A DNA stretch of 64,000 nt from NCBI GenBank assembly GCA_002363385.1, contig DEVL01000003.1, positions 124,505 through 188,504 on the forward strand. Reading direction: 5' to 3'. Position 1 is the stretch's first letter. Every line of letters begins with the position of its first letter. Under the pieces are notes generated by a model. It was not told where the DNA came from. It made no database searches and worked only from the letters and a program-made list of their open reading frames with translations. Below are positions 16,634 through 25,639 of this stretch, piece after piece. Source of the stretch: Stenotrophomonas maltophilia (GTDB lineage Bacteria; Pseudomonadota; Gammaproteobacteria; Xanthomonadales; Xanthomonadaceae). Made by a program: the position numbers and the translations under genes.

Positions 16634-18862
16634 ATGCGCCACCTGTTTGCTTCGCTCGCCCTGATGCTCGCCTCGACCTCGCTCGCCCACGCAGAAAAAC
16701 TGACCCTGGATGCCATCACCGGCCCGCTGCCGTTGTCCGGCCCGACCCTGATGAAACCCAAGGTGGCCCCGGACGGCTCGCAGGTCAGCTTCCTGCGCGG
16801 CAAGGATGCGGACCGCAACCAGCTGGACCTGTGGGCGTACGACATCGCCAGCGGGCAGACCCATCTGCTGGTCGATTCCAAGGTGGTGCTGCCCGGCACG
16901 GAAACCCTGAGCGACGCCGAAAAGGCCCGCCGCGAGCGCCAGCGTATCGCCGCGATGACCGGCATCGTGGATTACCAGTGGTCGCCGGATGCGCGCACGT
17001 TGCTGTTCCCGCTCGGCGGCGAGCTGTACCTGTACGACCTGAGCAAGCAGGGCAAGGCCGCGGTGCGCCAGCTCACCCACGGTGAAGGCTTCGCCACCGA
17101 TGCCAAGCTCTCGCCGAAGGGCGGCTTCGTCAGCTTCGTGCGCGCCCGCAACCTGTGGGTGATCGATCTGGCGAGCGGCCAGCAGATCCAGCTCACCGGC
17201 GATGGCAGCGACACCATCGGCAACGGCGTGGCCGAATTCGTCGCCGATGAGGAAATGGACCGCCACACCGGTTACTGGTGGGCGCCGGATGACTCGGCGA
17301 TCGCCTTCGCCCGCATCGATGAATCGCCGGTGCCGGTGCAGAAACGCTACGAGATGTATGCCGACCGCACCGAGATGATCGAGCAGCGCTACCCGGCCGC
17401 CGGCGATCACAACGTCACCGTGAAGCTGGCGGTGATCGCGCCGCGCCGGAACGCCACGCCGCGCTGGATCGACCTCGGCCGCAACCCCGATATCTACCTG
17501 GCCCGCGTCGATTGGCGCGACCCGAAGCACCTGACCTTCCAGCGCCAGTCGCGCGACCAGAAGACGCTCGAACTGATCCAGACCGACCTGGCCAGCGGCC
17601 AGCAGCGCACGCTGGTGACCGAAACCTCGCCGACCTGGGTGCCACTGCACAACAGCCTGCGCTTCCTGAAGCAGGGTGGCTTTGTGTGGTCGTCCGAGCG
17701 CAGTGGTTTCGAGCACCTGTACCGTATCTCCGATGACGGCAAGACCGTCACCGCGCTGACCGCCGGCCACTGGCCGGTGGACGAGCTGCTGGCGGTGGAC
17801 GAAGACGCAGGCAGGGTCTACTTCCGCGCCGGCATGGACAGCCCGCGCGAAAGCCAGCTGTACGCCGTGTCGTTGCAGGGCGGCGCGCCGCAGCGTCTGT
17901 CGCAGGCCCCGGGCATGCACACCGCCAGTTTCGCGCGCAACGCCAGCGTCTACGTGGACAGCTGGTCCAACACCACCACGCCGCCGCAGATCGCGCTGCA
18001 CCGTGCCAACGGCGAGAAGATCGCCACCCTGGTCGAGAACAATCTTGAAGACCCGACGCATCCGTATGCGCGCTATCTCGATGCGCAGCGCCCGGTCGAG
18101 TTCGGCACCCTGACCGCCGCCGACGGCAAGACCGAACTGCACTACAGCCTGATCAAGCCGACCGGTTTCGATCCGGCCAAGCGCTATCCGGTGGTGGTGT
18201 ACGTTTACGGCGGTCCGGCTTCGCAGACGGTCACCAACAGCTGGCCCGGCCGTGGCGATCACCTGTTCAACCAGTACCTGGCCCAGCAGGGCTACGTGGT
18301 GTTTTCGCTGGACAACCGCGGCACCCCCCGTCGCGGCCGTGATTTCGGCGGTGCGCTTTACGGCGTGCAGGGCACGGTGGAAGTGGCCGACCAGCTGCGC
18401 GGCGTGGCCTGGCTGAAGCAGCAGAAGTGGGTCGACCCGGCGCGCATCGGCGTGCAGGGCTGGTCCAACGGCGGCTACATGACCCTGATGCTGCTGGCCA
18501 AGGCCTCGGACAGCTACGCCTGCGGCGTGGCCGGTGCACCGGTGACCGATTGGGGCCTGTACGACACCCACTACACCGAGCGGTACATGAACCTGCCGGG
18601 CAACAATCCGAAGGGCTATGAAGAAGCGCGCGTGCTGGCGCATATCGACGGCCTGCGCTCGCGCCTGCTGCTGATCCACGGCATGGCCGATGACAACGTG
18701 CTGTTCACCAACTCCACCGTGTTGATGAGCGCGTTGCAGAAGCGCGGCCAGCCGTTTGAACTGATGACCTACCCCGGTGCCAAGCACGGCCTGTCGGGCA
18801 GCAACGCGCTGCACCGCTACCGCCTGGCCGAGGACTTCCTGGGGCGCTGCCTGGCGCCCTGA
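16634..18862 (+). CDS. Dipeptidyl peptidase IV (S9B family)
   Basis: A 742-residue secreted serine peptidase that removes X-Pro dipeptides. The signal peptide is residues 1-20, ending SLAHA. Residues about 40-480 form the beta-propeller (DPPIV N-terminal domain) with the substrate-binding glutamates probably in ADEEMDR near 205. The catalytic domain has the nucleophile GWSNGG with Ser near 612, Asp in HGMADDNV near 686 and His in GAKHGL near 719. The ATG at 16634 was chosen over 16586 because it starts the signal peptide. Together with the downstream DUF885 hydrolase it forms a peptide-degrading neighbourhood common in xanthomonads. Confidence 0.93.
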   Translation: MRHLFASLALMLASTSLAHAEKLTLDAITGPLPLSGPTLMKPKVAPDGSQVSFLRGKDADRNQLDLWAYDIASGQTHLLVDSKVVLPGTETLSDAEKARRERQRIAAMTGIVDYQWSPDARTLLFPLGGELYLYDLSKQGKAAVRQLTHGEGFATDAKLSPKGGFVSFVRARNLWVIDLASGQQIQLTGDGSDTIGNGVAEFVADEEMDRHTGYWWAPDDSAIAFARIDESPVPVQKRYEMYADRTEMIEQRYPAAGDHNVTVKLAVIAPRRNATPRWIDLGRNPDIYLARVDWRDPKHLTFQRQSRDQKTLELIQTDLASGQQRTLVTETSPTWVPLHNSLRFLKQGGFVWSSERSGFEHLYRISDDGKTVTALTAGHWPVDELLAVDEDAGRVYFRAGMDSPRESQLYAVSLQGGAPQRLSQAPGMHTASFARNASVYVDSWSNTTTPPQIALHRANGEKIATLVENNLEDPTHPYARYLDAQRPVEFGTLTAADGKTELHYSLIKPTGFDPAKRYPVVVYVYGGPASQTVTNSWPGRGDHLFNQYLAQQGYVVFSLDNRGTPRRGRDFGGALYGVQGTVEVADQLRGVAWLKQQKWVDPARIGVQGWSNGGYMTLMLLAKASDSYACGVAGAPVTDWGLYDTHYTERYMNLPGNNPKGYEEARVLAHIDGLRSRLLLIHGMADDNVLFTNSTVLMSALQKRGQPFELMTYPGAKHGLSGSNALHRYRLAEDFLGRCLAP

Positions 18863-18901
18863 TCCCCCGTTCCTGCCACCGGCCTGACAAGGAGTTTGCC
18901 G

Positions 18902-19411
18902 ATGACATTGCCGCCCGCACTTCCTGGTACCACCGTGCCCACCGGCTGGTGGCGCCGCCACTGGCGCTGGGCCATGCCATTGGCGGTGGTGCTCGGCATC
19001 GCGGCGGCAGCGGGCGCGGTGTGGTTCGCGCTGTCGCAGTGGGCGTACTGGAGCAAATCCAGCACGCCCTACCAGGAGGCCATGCGCCGCGCGCGCTGCA
19101 ACGTCGAGCTGGTCGAAGCGCTGGGTGAGCCCCTGCGCGATGGTTACCTGCCTGCTGGCTCGATGCATTCCAATGGGCAGAGCCAGTTCGTGATCGGGGT
19201 GAGCGGTCCACAAGGGAAGGGCCGCCTGTTCCTCAATGCCAAGCGCAGTGGCGAGCACTGGGACTACCCGATGCTGTATGTGGTCACCGATGCCAACGAG
19301 GCCATCGATCTGACCGCGCTGGATGATGCCGAGGCGGCCGAGCGCTGCGCGCTGGCCGAGTGCCGGGCCGAGGGAGAGTGTCCGCCATCGCCCGCCTCGC
19401 TGGGCATCTGA
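18902..19411 (+). CDS. Coa1 family membrane protein
   Basis: A 169-residue protein with one membrane anchor at about residues 18-45 and an outward C-terminal domain. The domain, with MRRARCNVELVEALGEPL, the GVSGPQGKGRLFL segment and a Trp-Asp-Tyr before a beta strand, resembles the Coa1/Tim21-like family (cytochrome c oxidase assembly factor 1), which also occurs in bacteria without a known role. The ATG lies 7 bp after AAGGAG. It follows the dipeptidyl peptidase by 39 bp and precedes the DUF885 gene, so it may be co-expressed. The family call is from pattern memory and is moderate. Confidence 0.65.
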   Translation: MTLPPALPGTTVPTGWWRRHWRWAMPLAVVLGIAAAAGAVWFALSQWAYWSKSSTPYQEAMRRARCNVELVEALGEPLRDGYLPAGSMHSNGQSQFVIGVSGPQGKGRLFLNAKRSGEHWDYPMLYVVTDANEAIDLTALDDAEAAERCALAECRAEGECPPSPASLGI

Positions 19412-19490
19412 GCACGCCATGACCTCCGGCCGATTGCCGCGCCGGGCGTGAGTGCGTAGGGTCGCAAGCATCCTGCCCTGGAGTTCCTGC

Positions 19491-21302
19491 ATGAAGCCGC
19501 TTGTCCTCGCTGTCGCGCTCGCCCTGTCCGTTCCCGCCGCGCTGTCGGCCCCGCCGGCCTTGGCCGCCCCGGCGGCCGCCAAGCCCGCCGCTTCGCCCGC
19601 CTGGGTCACCCGCAGCAACCAGCTGGCGCAGATCCTGCTGGATGCGCAGGGCCCGTTCCAGCCGGAAGAAACCGGCTTCTTCGGCGTGCCGGGCTATGAC
19701 GACAAGGTGGCCGACTTCGGCCCGGACAATGGCGCCCGCTACCGCGCGGCGATGACCAAGGCCCGCGGTGAGCTGCAGGCAAAGCTCGCCACCGAGCGCG
19801 ATCCCAATGTCCGTCAGGACCTGGCAATCATGATCGCCGCCGCCAACCAGAACATCGAGGGCAGCGAACTCAACGAGAAGTACCTGCTGCCGTGGAGCGA
19901 TACCCCGCAGACGGTGTTCAGCGGCCTCAACCTGCTGCTGTCCGACCAGGTGCCGGCCGAGCGCCGCGCCAAGGCGCTGGATCGCCTGAAGGCCTACGCC
20001 GGGCTTGCCCCGGGCACGCAGCCGGTGACCACGCTGTCGCGCCAGCGCTACGAAGAGCGCCTGGGCGACAAGACCCTGCTGCAGCCGACGAAGATCGAAG
20101 TCGAGCAGTCGCTGGCCAATGTGGATACCTACATCACCGGCATCGAGCAGCTGTTCGGCAAGTACAAGGTGGCCGGCGCCGAGCAGGCGCTGCAGACCAT
20201 CGCCAGCCAGCTGCGCGAGTACCGCGACTGGACCCGTCGCGAGGTGCTGCCCAAGGCCCGCACCGATGCGCGCCTGCCCGAGCCGCTGTACGCCTACCAG
20301 CTCAAGCGCGTGGGCATCGACATCGCCCCGGCGCTGCTGATGCAGCGTGCCCAGCTGGAGTTCATGGAGACCCGCTCGGCGATGCGCCAGCTGGCGCCGC
20401 TGGTGGTGCAGGCCAAGGGCCTGAAGGTTGCCGACAGCACCGATCCGGTGGCGGTGGTGCGCGCGCTCAAGGGCGACAAGATTCCCGACGATCAGCTCGA
20501 GCACCACTACCGCGGCGTGATCGATGCGATCGACCCGATCATCCGCAAGGAAAAGATCGTCGACGTGCCGCAGCGTCCGATGCAGATGCGCCTGGGCTCG
20601 GCCGCCGAAAGCGCTGCCTCCCCGGCGCCACATTTCCTGCCGGCGCCGCTGGTCGGCAACACCGGGCAGCAGGGCACCTTCGTGCTGCCGCTGGGCAACC
20701 CGGCCGCCGGCGACAAGGCCGCGCAGTACGACGATTTCAACTTCGGCTCGGCCGCGTGGACGCTGAGCGCGCATGAAGGGCGCCCGGGTCACGAACTGCA
20801 GTTCACCGCGATGGTCGAGCGCGGCATTTCACTGGCGCGCACGATGTTCGCCTTCAATTCGGTCAACGTGGAAGGCTGGGCGCTGTATGCCGAAGCGGAG
20901 ATGGTGCCGTACGAGCCGCTGGACGGCCAGTTGATCGCGCTGCAGTTCCGCCTGCTGCGGGCCGCGCGCGCGATGCTGGACCCGATGCTCAACCTTGGCC
21001 TGATCGACCGGGCCAACGCCGAGCGCGTGCTGATCGATGAGGTCGGCCTGTCCAAGGCGATGGCCACGCAGGAGCTGGACCGTTACATGGTGCGCATGCC
21101 CGGTCAGGCCGGCAGCTACTTCTACGGCTACACCCGGATTCTTGAGTTGCGCATGCAGACCGAGCTGGCGCTCGGCGATCGGTTCGACCGGTTGGCGTTC
21201 AACAACTTCCTGCTCGACCAGGGCCTGTTGCCGCCGGACCAGCTGGCCAAGGCGGTCAATGATGTGTTCGTGCCGAAGTACAAAAGCGCGGCCAAACGCT
21301 GA
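19491..21302 (+). CDS. DUF885 family secreted hydrolase (putative zinc peptidase)
   Basis: A 603-residue protein with an N-terminal signal peptide (residues 1 to about 28, Ala-rich cleavage region). The DUF885 core carries the conserved HEGRPGHEL near residue 428, the metal-binding-like motif of this family, and the GWALYAEAEM sequence near 465 that supplies a further Glu. The organisation resembles bacterial dipeptidyl carboxypeptidase-like proteins; substrate unproven. The ATG at 19491 begins the signal peptide, the earlier codons do not. It is followed by a stem-loop at 21337. Confidence 0.85.
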   Translation: MKPLVLAVALALSVPAALSAPPALAAPAAAKPAASPAWVTRSNQLAQILLDAQGPFQPEETGFFGVPGYDDKVADFGPDNGARYRAAMTKARGELQAKLATERDPNVRQDLAIMIAAANQNIEGSELNEKYLLPWSDTPQTVFSGLNLLLSDQVPAERRAKALDRLKAYAGLAPGTQPVTTLSRQRYEERLGDKTLLQPTKIEVEQSLANVDTYITGIEQLFGKYKVAGAEQALQTIASQLREYRDWTRREVLPKARTDARLPEPLYAYQLKRVGIDIAPALLMQRAQLEFMETRSAMRQLAPLVVQAKGLKVADSTDPVAVVRALKGDKIPDDQLEHHYRGVIDAIDPIIRKEKIVDVPQRPMQMRLGSAAESAASPAPHFLPAPLVGNTGQQGTFVLPLGNPAAGDKAAQYDDFNFGSAAWTLSAHEGRPGHELQFTAMVERGISLARTMFAFNSVNVEGWALYAEAEMVPYEPLDGQLIALQFRLLRAARAMLDPMLNLGLIDRANAERVLIDEVGLSKAMATQELDRYMVRMPGQAGSYFYGYTRILELRMQTELALGDRFDRLAFNNFLLDQGLLPPDQLAKAVNDVFVPKYKSAAKR

Positions 21303-21336
21303 CGCGTTTGCGCGGTTACCGTAGCCACATCCAACA

Positions 21337-21363
21337 GCAGCCACGACCAACGGTCGTGGTTGC
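21337..21363. repeat. REP-like stem-loop
   Basis: GCAGCCACGACC and GGTCGTGGTTGC form a twelve-base-pair stem (one G-U) with loop AAC. It lies between two convergent genes. The stem resembles SMAG-type palindromes but the GTAG header is replaced by GCAG. Confidence 0.55.
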
Positions 21364-21374
21364 TGCGGTTCCCA

Positions 21375-21833
21375 TCACCGCTGCGGCGTGATCGTCTGCG
21401 TCGGCAGGCGCGGCGCCGGCGGCGGATTCGGCACCCAGATGGCTACACCGGCCGCGCGCTTCTGCGTGGTCGGGATGCCGATGCCGACCCCACCACCCAC
21501 GTGCGAGCCGTAGCTGCCCGCACCGACGGACATGCCCACCGGCGAACCACTGGAGCCGACGCCCATCAGGATCACGCCGTTGGCGCCGAGGGCGGCCGCT
21601 TCACGCTTGAGCCGCATGACGGCCGCATCGGTCTGGCCCTGCGTGCCGAAACCGACCGCACTGGCCGATTCGAGCTGGGCGATTTCCTGTGACCCTGCCG
21701 GCGGGGTGGAGTAGATCTGCACCGTGGCCGGATCGACCGGCGCACGCGCCTGGCCGAGCATGACCTTGGAGGTGCTGGCGCAACCGGCGCTGAGCAGCGC
21801 CAGGCCCAGCAATGCAGCGCATCGGATGTTCAT
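21375..21833 (-). CDS. Small outer-membrane-type lipoprotein, family unknown
   Basis: A 152-residue lipoprotein with a signal peptide ending in the lipobox LLSAGC. The mature part has a conserved-looking ALGANGVILMGVG segment, as in DUF4156/RcsF-like metal- or stress-related lipoproteins, followed by a Gly-rich stretch and a Pro-rich C-terminus. The ATG has AGGGG eight bases upstream. It converges on the DUF885 gene. I cannot assign a function. Confidence 0.7.
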   Translation of the reverse strand: MNIRCAALLGLALLSAGCASTSKVMLGQARAPVDPATVQIYSTPPAGSQEIAQLESASAVGFGTQGQTDAAVMRLKREAAALGANGVILMGVGSSGSPVGMSVGAGSYGSHVGGGVGIGIPTTQKRAAGVAIWVPNPPPAPRLPTQTITPQR

Positions 21834-22014
21834 GGCGTTACCCCTGTGTGTGATGGCTGGGATGATCGGCGCTGGCGACTGAATCGGTCCCAACCCCTGC
21901 CAGCGCACCCTAGCACCGGCTCGGTGAGGCCGCCGCCAACGGCGTCTCGCTGCCGCTTGCGCCTGCGCCGGGAACCGCTATGGTGGGCCACGCATTCACC
22001 TCAAGGAGCCGGGC

Positions 22015-22263
22015 ATGGGATTGATCAGTCTGTTGTGGGGCATCGTCGCGCTGCTCTGGATGATTGTGGCCCTGATCCCGCTGCTGGGCTGGGGCAACTG
22101 GTTCCTGATCCCGTTCGCCGCAGTGGGCGCGGTCATCGCCGCGATCGGCATCCTGTTCACCCACGCCAGCAAGCGCGGCCGGGCCTGGACCGGGCTGGTG
22201 CTCAACGGCATCGTGGTGGTGGTGGGCATCGTCCGGCTCGGGCTGGGTGGCGGCATCCTCTGA
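22015..22263 (+). CDS. Small hydrophobic membrane protein
   Basis: An 82-residue protein that is almost entirely membrane-embedded: hydrophobic segments at about residues 3-22, 28-48 and 60-80 with one positively charged loop (HASKRGR). The ribosome-binding site AAGGAG is well placed. No family is recognised beyond generic small membrane protein; it stands alone between a divergent lipoprotein gene and the bestrophin-like gene. Confidence 0.75.
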   Translation: MGLISLLWGIVALLWMIVALIPLLGWGNWFLIPFAAVGAVIAAIGILFTHASKRGRAWTGLVLNGIVVVVGIVRLGLGGGIL

Positions 22264-22397
22264 GCGGCCAGTACGCGGCCCGGGTGCGACCGACCGTCGC
22301 AGCTCACGGCCGCCCGGCACCATCGGCGTAGAATGATCGGCTGCCGCATCCGGCTCGGCCGGCGGTCCACGCCCGTCCGGGCGCTCTCCCTGCACCG

Positions 22398-23315
22398 ATG
22401 ATCATTCGTCCTCGTCCCCACGGCTGGCAACTGCTCTACATCCTGCGCGGCTCCATCGTTCCGGCGGTGGCCCCGAAGGTCGTGGCGATTTTGCTGCTGT
22501 CCATCGCCGTCGCCGCCCTGGCCGAGCTGTGGCATCCGCCGGGCATCGAGCGCGTGTCGGTGGCACCGTTCACGCTGCTGGGCCTGGTACTGTCGATCTT
22601 CCTCAGCTTCCGCAACAACGCCTGTTTCGAGCGCTGGTGGGAAGGTCGCAAGCTGTGGGGCCAGCTGATCTATGAATCACGCAGCCTGGCCCGCCTGTGC
22701 CAGGCGCTGCTGGTCGACGATCCGGCGCTGCGTGACCGCGTGTGCCGGCTGTGCATCGGCTTCGCGCATGCGTTGGCTGCCCGCCTGCGCGGCCGCGACA
22801 TGGCGCTGGCGGCTTTGCCGTGGGTACCCGAGGCCGATCGCGCGCGGTTCGGCCAGCGCCTCAACGCGCCCGACCAGCTGCTGGCCATGATCGCCACCGA
22901 CCTGGCCCAGGCGCTGCGCGCCGGTCAGCTGGATCCGTACCTGTATACCCAGTTCGAAACGCGCCTGCATGCGCTGTCCAGCATCCAGGCCGGTTGCGAG
23001 CGCATCCTGACCACGCCGCTGCCGTTTGCCTACACGCTGCTGCTGCACCGGTGCGCGTGGCTGTTCTGCGTGCTGCTGCCGTTCGGCCTGGCCAGCTCGC
23101 TCGGCTGGGCAACGCCGGTGGTCTCCGCCGTGCTGGCGTACGCGTTCTTCGGCCTGGACCAGCTCGGCGAGGAGATGGAAGAGCCGTTCGGGCTGGAATC
23201 CAACGACCTGCCGCTGGATGCGATGGTGCGCACCGTCGAAATCGATCTGCTCGACAGCCTGGGCGTCCAGCCGCTGCCCGAGCCGCTGCAACCGCGGCAC
23301 TACCTGCTGCAGTAG
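22398..23315 (+). CDS. Bestrophin-like (UPF0187/YneE) membrane channel
   Basis: A 305-residue membrane protein of the bestrophin/RFP-TM family. Bacterial homologues form pentameric ion channels (the Klebsiella protein is sodium-selective). The family signature is the SFRNNACFERWWEGRKLWG segment near residues 73-91, and a second signature, YAFFGLDQLGEEMEEPFG, lies near residue 250. About four membrane helices are visible. It precedes hemB by 39 bp on the same strand, probably by chance of gene order. Confidence 0.9.
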   Translation: MIIRPRPHGWQLLYILRGSIVPAVAPKVVAILLLSIAVAALAELWHPPGIERVSVAPFTLLGLVLSIFLSFRNNACFERWWEGRKLWGQLIYESRSLARLCQALLVDDPALRDRVCRLCIGFAHALAARLRGRDMALAALPWVPEADRARFGQRLNAPDQLLAMIATDLAQALRAGQLDPYLYTQFETRLHALSSIQAGCERILTTPLPFAYTLLLHRCAWLFCVLLPFGLASSLGWATPVVSAVLAYAFFGLDQLGEEMEEPFGLESNDLPLDAMVRTVEIDLLDSLGVQPLPEPLQPRHYLLQ

Positions 23316-23354
23316 TTCCTGCACTCTTTCCTGCATTCCGTTCCGGAGTTCCTC

Positions 23355-24344
23355 ATGGCACACCCCGACTACCGCCCCCGCCGCATGCGTCACGACGAGT
23401 TCTCGCGCCGTCTGATGCGCGAGAACACGCTGACCACCGACGACCTGATCTATCCGGTGTTCGTGCACGAGCTCGCCGGTCGCGCACCGGTGGCCTCGAT
23501 GCCGGGCGTGGAACGGCTGTCGATCGATGAACTGCTGAAGGTCGCTGAAGAAGCACTGGAACTGGGCATCCCGGTGATCGACCTGTTCCCGGTGATCGAT
23601 CCGACCGGCAAGTCGCTCGATGCCGCGGCGGCATGGGACGAGAACGGCCTGGCACAGCGCGCCATCCGCGCGTTGAAGTCGCGCTTCCCGGAGCTGGGCG
23701 TGATGACCGACGTCGCGCTGGATCCGTACACCACGCACGGCCAGGACGGCATCATCGATGACAAGGGCTACGTGCTCAACGACATCACCGTGGAGGCACT
23801 GGTCAAGCAGTCGCTGTCGCACGCCGAAGCGGGCGTGGACATCATTTCGCCCTCGGACATGATGGACGGCCGCATCGGTGCGATCCGCCGCGCGCTGGAT
23901 GCCGCGGGCCACGTCAACGTGCGCATCATGGCCTACTCGGCCAAGTACGCCTCGGCGTTCTACGGTCCGTTCCGCGACGCGGTCGGCAGCTCCACCGGCC
24001 TCGGCAAGGCGGACAAGAAGACCTACCAGATGGACCCGGCCAACGGCGACGAGGCCATGCGTGAGATCGCGCTGGACCTGGAAGAGGGCGCGGACATGGT
24101 GATGGTCAAGCCGGGCATGCCCTACCTGGACCTGGTGCGCCGGGTGAAGCAGCAGTTCGGCGTGCCGACCTTCGCCTATCAGGTCAGTGGCGAGTACGCG
24201 ATGATGAAGGCGGCCTTCGCCAATGGCTGGCTGGACGAGCGGGCCTGCGTGATGGAGTCGCTGATCGGCTTCAAGCGCGCCGGCGCCGATGGCGTGTTGA
24301 CCTATTTCGCCCCGCAGGTGGCGCGTTGGCTGCGCGAGCGCTGA
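23355..24344 (+). CDS. hemB: Delta-aminolevulinic acid dehydratase (porphobilinogen synthase)
   Basis: A 329-residue cytoplasmic enzyme that condenses two 5-aminolevulinate molecules to porphobilinogen in tetrapyrrole synthesis. The two active-site lysines are seen in MAYSAKYASAFYG near residue 198 and VMVKPGMPYLD near residue 251. The metal region reads DVALDPYTTHGQDG, with Asp where the zinc-type enzymes have cysteines, so this is the magnesium-type HemB typical of Pseudomonas. Length and both ends match the family. Confidence 0.97.
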   Translation: MAHPDYRPRRMRHDEFSRRLMRENTLTTDDLIYPVFVHELAGRAPVASMPGVERLSIDELLKVAEEALELGIPVIDLFPVIDPTGKSLDAAAAWDENGLAQRAIRALKSRFPELGVMTDVALDPYTTHGQDGIIDDKGYVLNDITVEALVKQSLSHAEAGVDIISPSDMMDGRIGAIRRALDAAGHVNVRIMAYSAKYASAFYGPFRDAVGSSTGLGKADKKTYQMDPANGDEAMREIALDLEEGADMVMVKPGMPYLDLVRRVKQQFGVPTFAYQVSGEYAMMKAAFANGWLDERACVMESLIGFKRAGADGVLTYFAPQVARWLRER

Positions 24345-24375
24345 CAATACGCGCCCACCCCGATACAGGACGACG

Positions 24376-24648
24376 ATGATGCAGACGATGGGATGGCTAC
24401 AGTGGGTGACCTGGACGGCCGGCGTGCTCGCCTTCGCCGTGGTCATCGGGCTGGTGATCCGTGGCGTGCGCCGCGCCGCGCGGCAGGCACCGGAGCAACC
24501 CTCCGCCGCCGCCCGCATCGCGCGTGAGGCACAGCTGTCGCCCGCGTTGCAGGCGCAGCTGGCGGCATTGAACCAGCGCAAGGATCACGGTGAGATCAGC
24601 GAAGCGCAGTACGAGCAGCTGCGCGCGGAGCTGCTGCAGGGCCATTGA
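24376..24648 (+). CDS. SHOCT-domain small membrane protein
   Basis: A 90-residue protein with one transmembrane helix (about residues 8-30) and a C-terminal SHOCT motif: LAALNQRKDHGEISEAQYEQL, which is the usual short oligomerisation hairpin. Function unknown. It lies 31 bp after hemB on the same strand and is followed by a SMAG-like hairpin that may end the transcript. Confidence 0.8.
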   Translation: MMQTMGWLQWVTWTAGVLAFAVVIGLVIRGVRRAARQAPEQPSAAARIAREAQLSPALQAQLAALNQRKDHGEISEAQYEQLRAELLQGH

Positions 24649-24672
24649 CGCGGGGCGGCGCCATCTCCACGG

Positions 24673-24695
24673 GTAGAGCCACGCCACGCGTGGCT
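24673..24695 (+). repeat. SMAG-like GTAG stem-loop
   Basis: GTAG is followed by AGCCACGC, loop CAC and GCGTGGCT: an eight-base-pair hairpin headed by GTAG, the format of Stenotrophomonas SMAG repeats. It sits between two convergent genes. Confidence 0.7.
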
Positions 24696-24714
24696 GCCTT
24701 TCGGCCCCGCAACG

Positions 24715-25590
24715 TCAACCGCAGCCCGGACCTGGGGGCGCTGACGGCGCCTTGATCCGGTACAGATCCAGCCCGCCGGCACGCGGTGCGCGTGCCATGC
24801 CAGCCAGGACCATCTCCGAAGGTTTTGACGCGTCCACCACTGGCGCGCCGGTCTGGCCGTCGGCGGTATTGAATGACAGCGTCAGCGGCACCGCCGCCTG
24901 GCGGTGATCGCAGCTCGCCAGCAGGACCTGCGAATGTCCGTCGCTCGCGCGGGTGAACGCCAGTGCGCCGTGATTGTCCAGCCACGCCGCCCCACGTTCG
25001 TCGGCGGCCGTGTTGAGGGGGGCCGGCAGTGCCTGCGCGGTACCGAATCCCTCGCCCTGGACCGGCGCCAGATACAGATCGAAGCCGCCCTGGGTCTGCT
25101 TGCCGTTGCGTGAGAACAGCAGCGTGCGCCCATCCGGACGCAGCGCGGGCGCCCGTTCGTCGTCGCGCGTGTTGAGCGCCGGCAGGGCCTGCACGGCCCC
25201 GAGGGTGCCGTCGGCGGTCACCGGGGCACGGTACAGGTCGAAGCCGCCTTTTCCGCCGCTGCGGTTGGAGGCGAAGTACAGCCAGCGGCCATCGTGGCTG
25301 AAGTACGGGTCGCGCTCGTCGTTGGCGCTGTTGAGCGCGAGCGGGGCAGGGTCCTGCCAGCGCCCCTCGCGCAGCACCGCCTGCCACAGGTCCCAACCCC
25401 CGTGTCCGCCGGCGCGGTCGCTGGCCCACACGATGCGCTGGCCATCCGGCGCGATCGTGGCCTGGGCTTCGTTGGCCTTGGTCGAGACCACGCCCATGCC
25501 CTCGATGCCGAATTCGGAAAGCGCCATCGCGGCGGGTGTGCAGAGTAAACTGGCGCTCAGCGCGAGCAGAGACAATGGAATGCGCATCAT
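24715..25590 (-). CDS. Exported WD40-like (PD40) beta-propeller protein
   Basis: A 291-residue protein with a signal peptide (residues 1 to about 24, ending AAMALS). It contains four to five PD40 blades, each with a Pro-Asp-Gly or His-Asp-Gly turn, a Ser-Arg-Asn or Ser-Asp-Arg turn and GG(F/W)DLY: for example HDGRWLYFASNRSGGKGGFDLY near residue 94 and PDGRTLLFSRNGKQ. Such propellers resemble the TolB C-terminal domain and OmpA-linked PD40 proteins. No enzymatic domain is present. The binding partner is unknown. Confidence 0.8.
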   Translation of the reverse strand: MMRIPLSLLALSASLLCTPAAMALSEFGIEGMGVVSTKANEAQATIAPDGQRIVWASDRAGGHGGWDLWQAVLREGRWQDPAPLALNSANDERDPYFSHDGRWLYFASNRSGGKGGFDLYRAPVTADGTLGAVQALPALNTRDDERAPALRPDGRTLLFSRNGKQTQGGFDLYLAPVQGEGFGTAQALPAPLNTAADERGAAWLDNHGALAFTRASDGHSQVLLASCDHRQAAVPLTLSFNTADGQTGAPVVDASKPSEMVLAGMARAPRAGGLDLYRIKAPSAPPGPGCG

Positions 25591-25639
25591 TGCGTCCGTT
25601 GGGGTTTGCGTTCCATTCTAGGCCCGGAGCAGGACACCC

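Noticed and set aside
15665..19618. Very long minus-strand frame continuing upstream of the UPF0114 gene (1529 residues in total)
   Set aside because: Only the last 211 residues match a family; the rest is antisense to the transferase, peptidase and Coa1-like genes.
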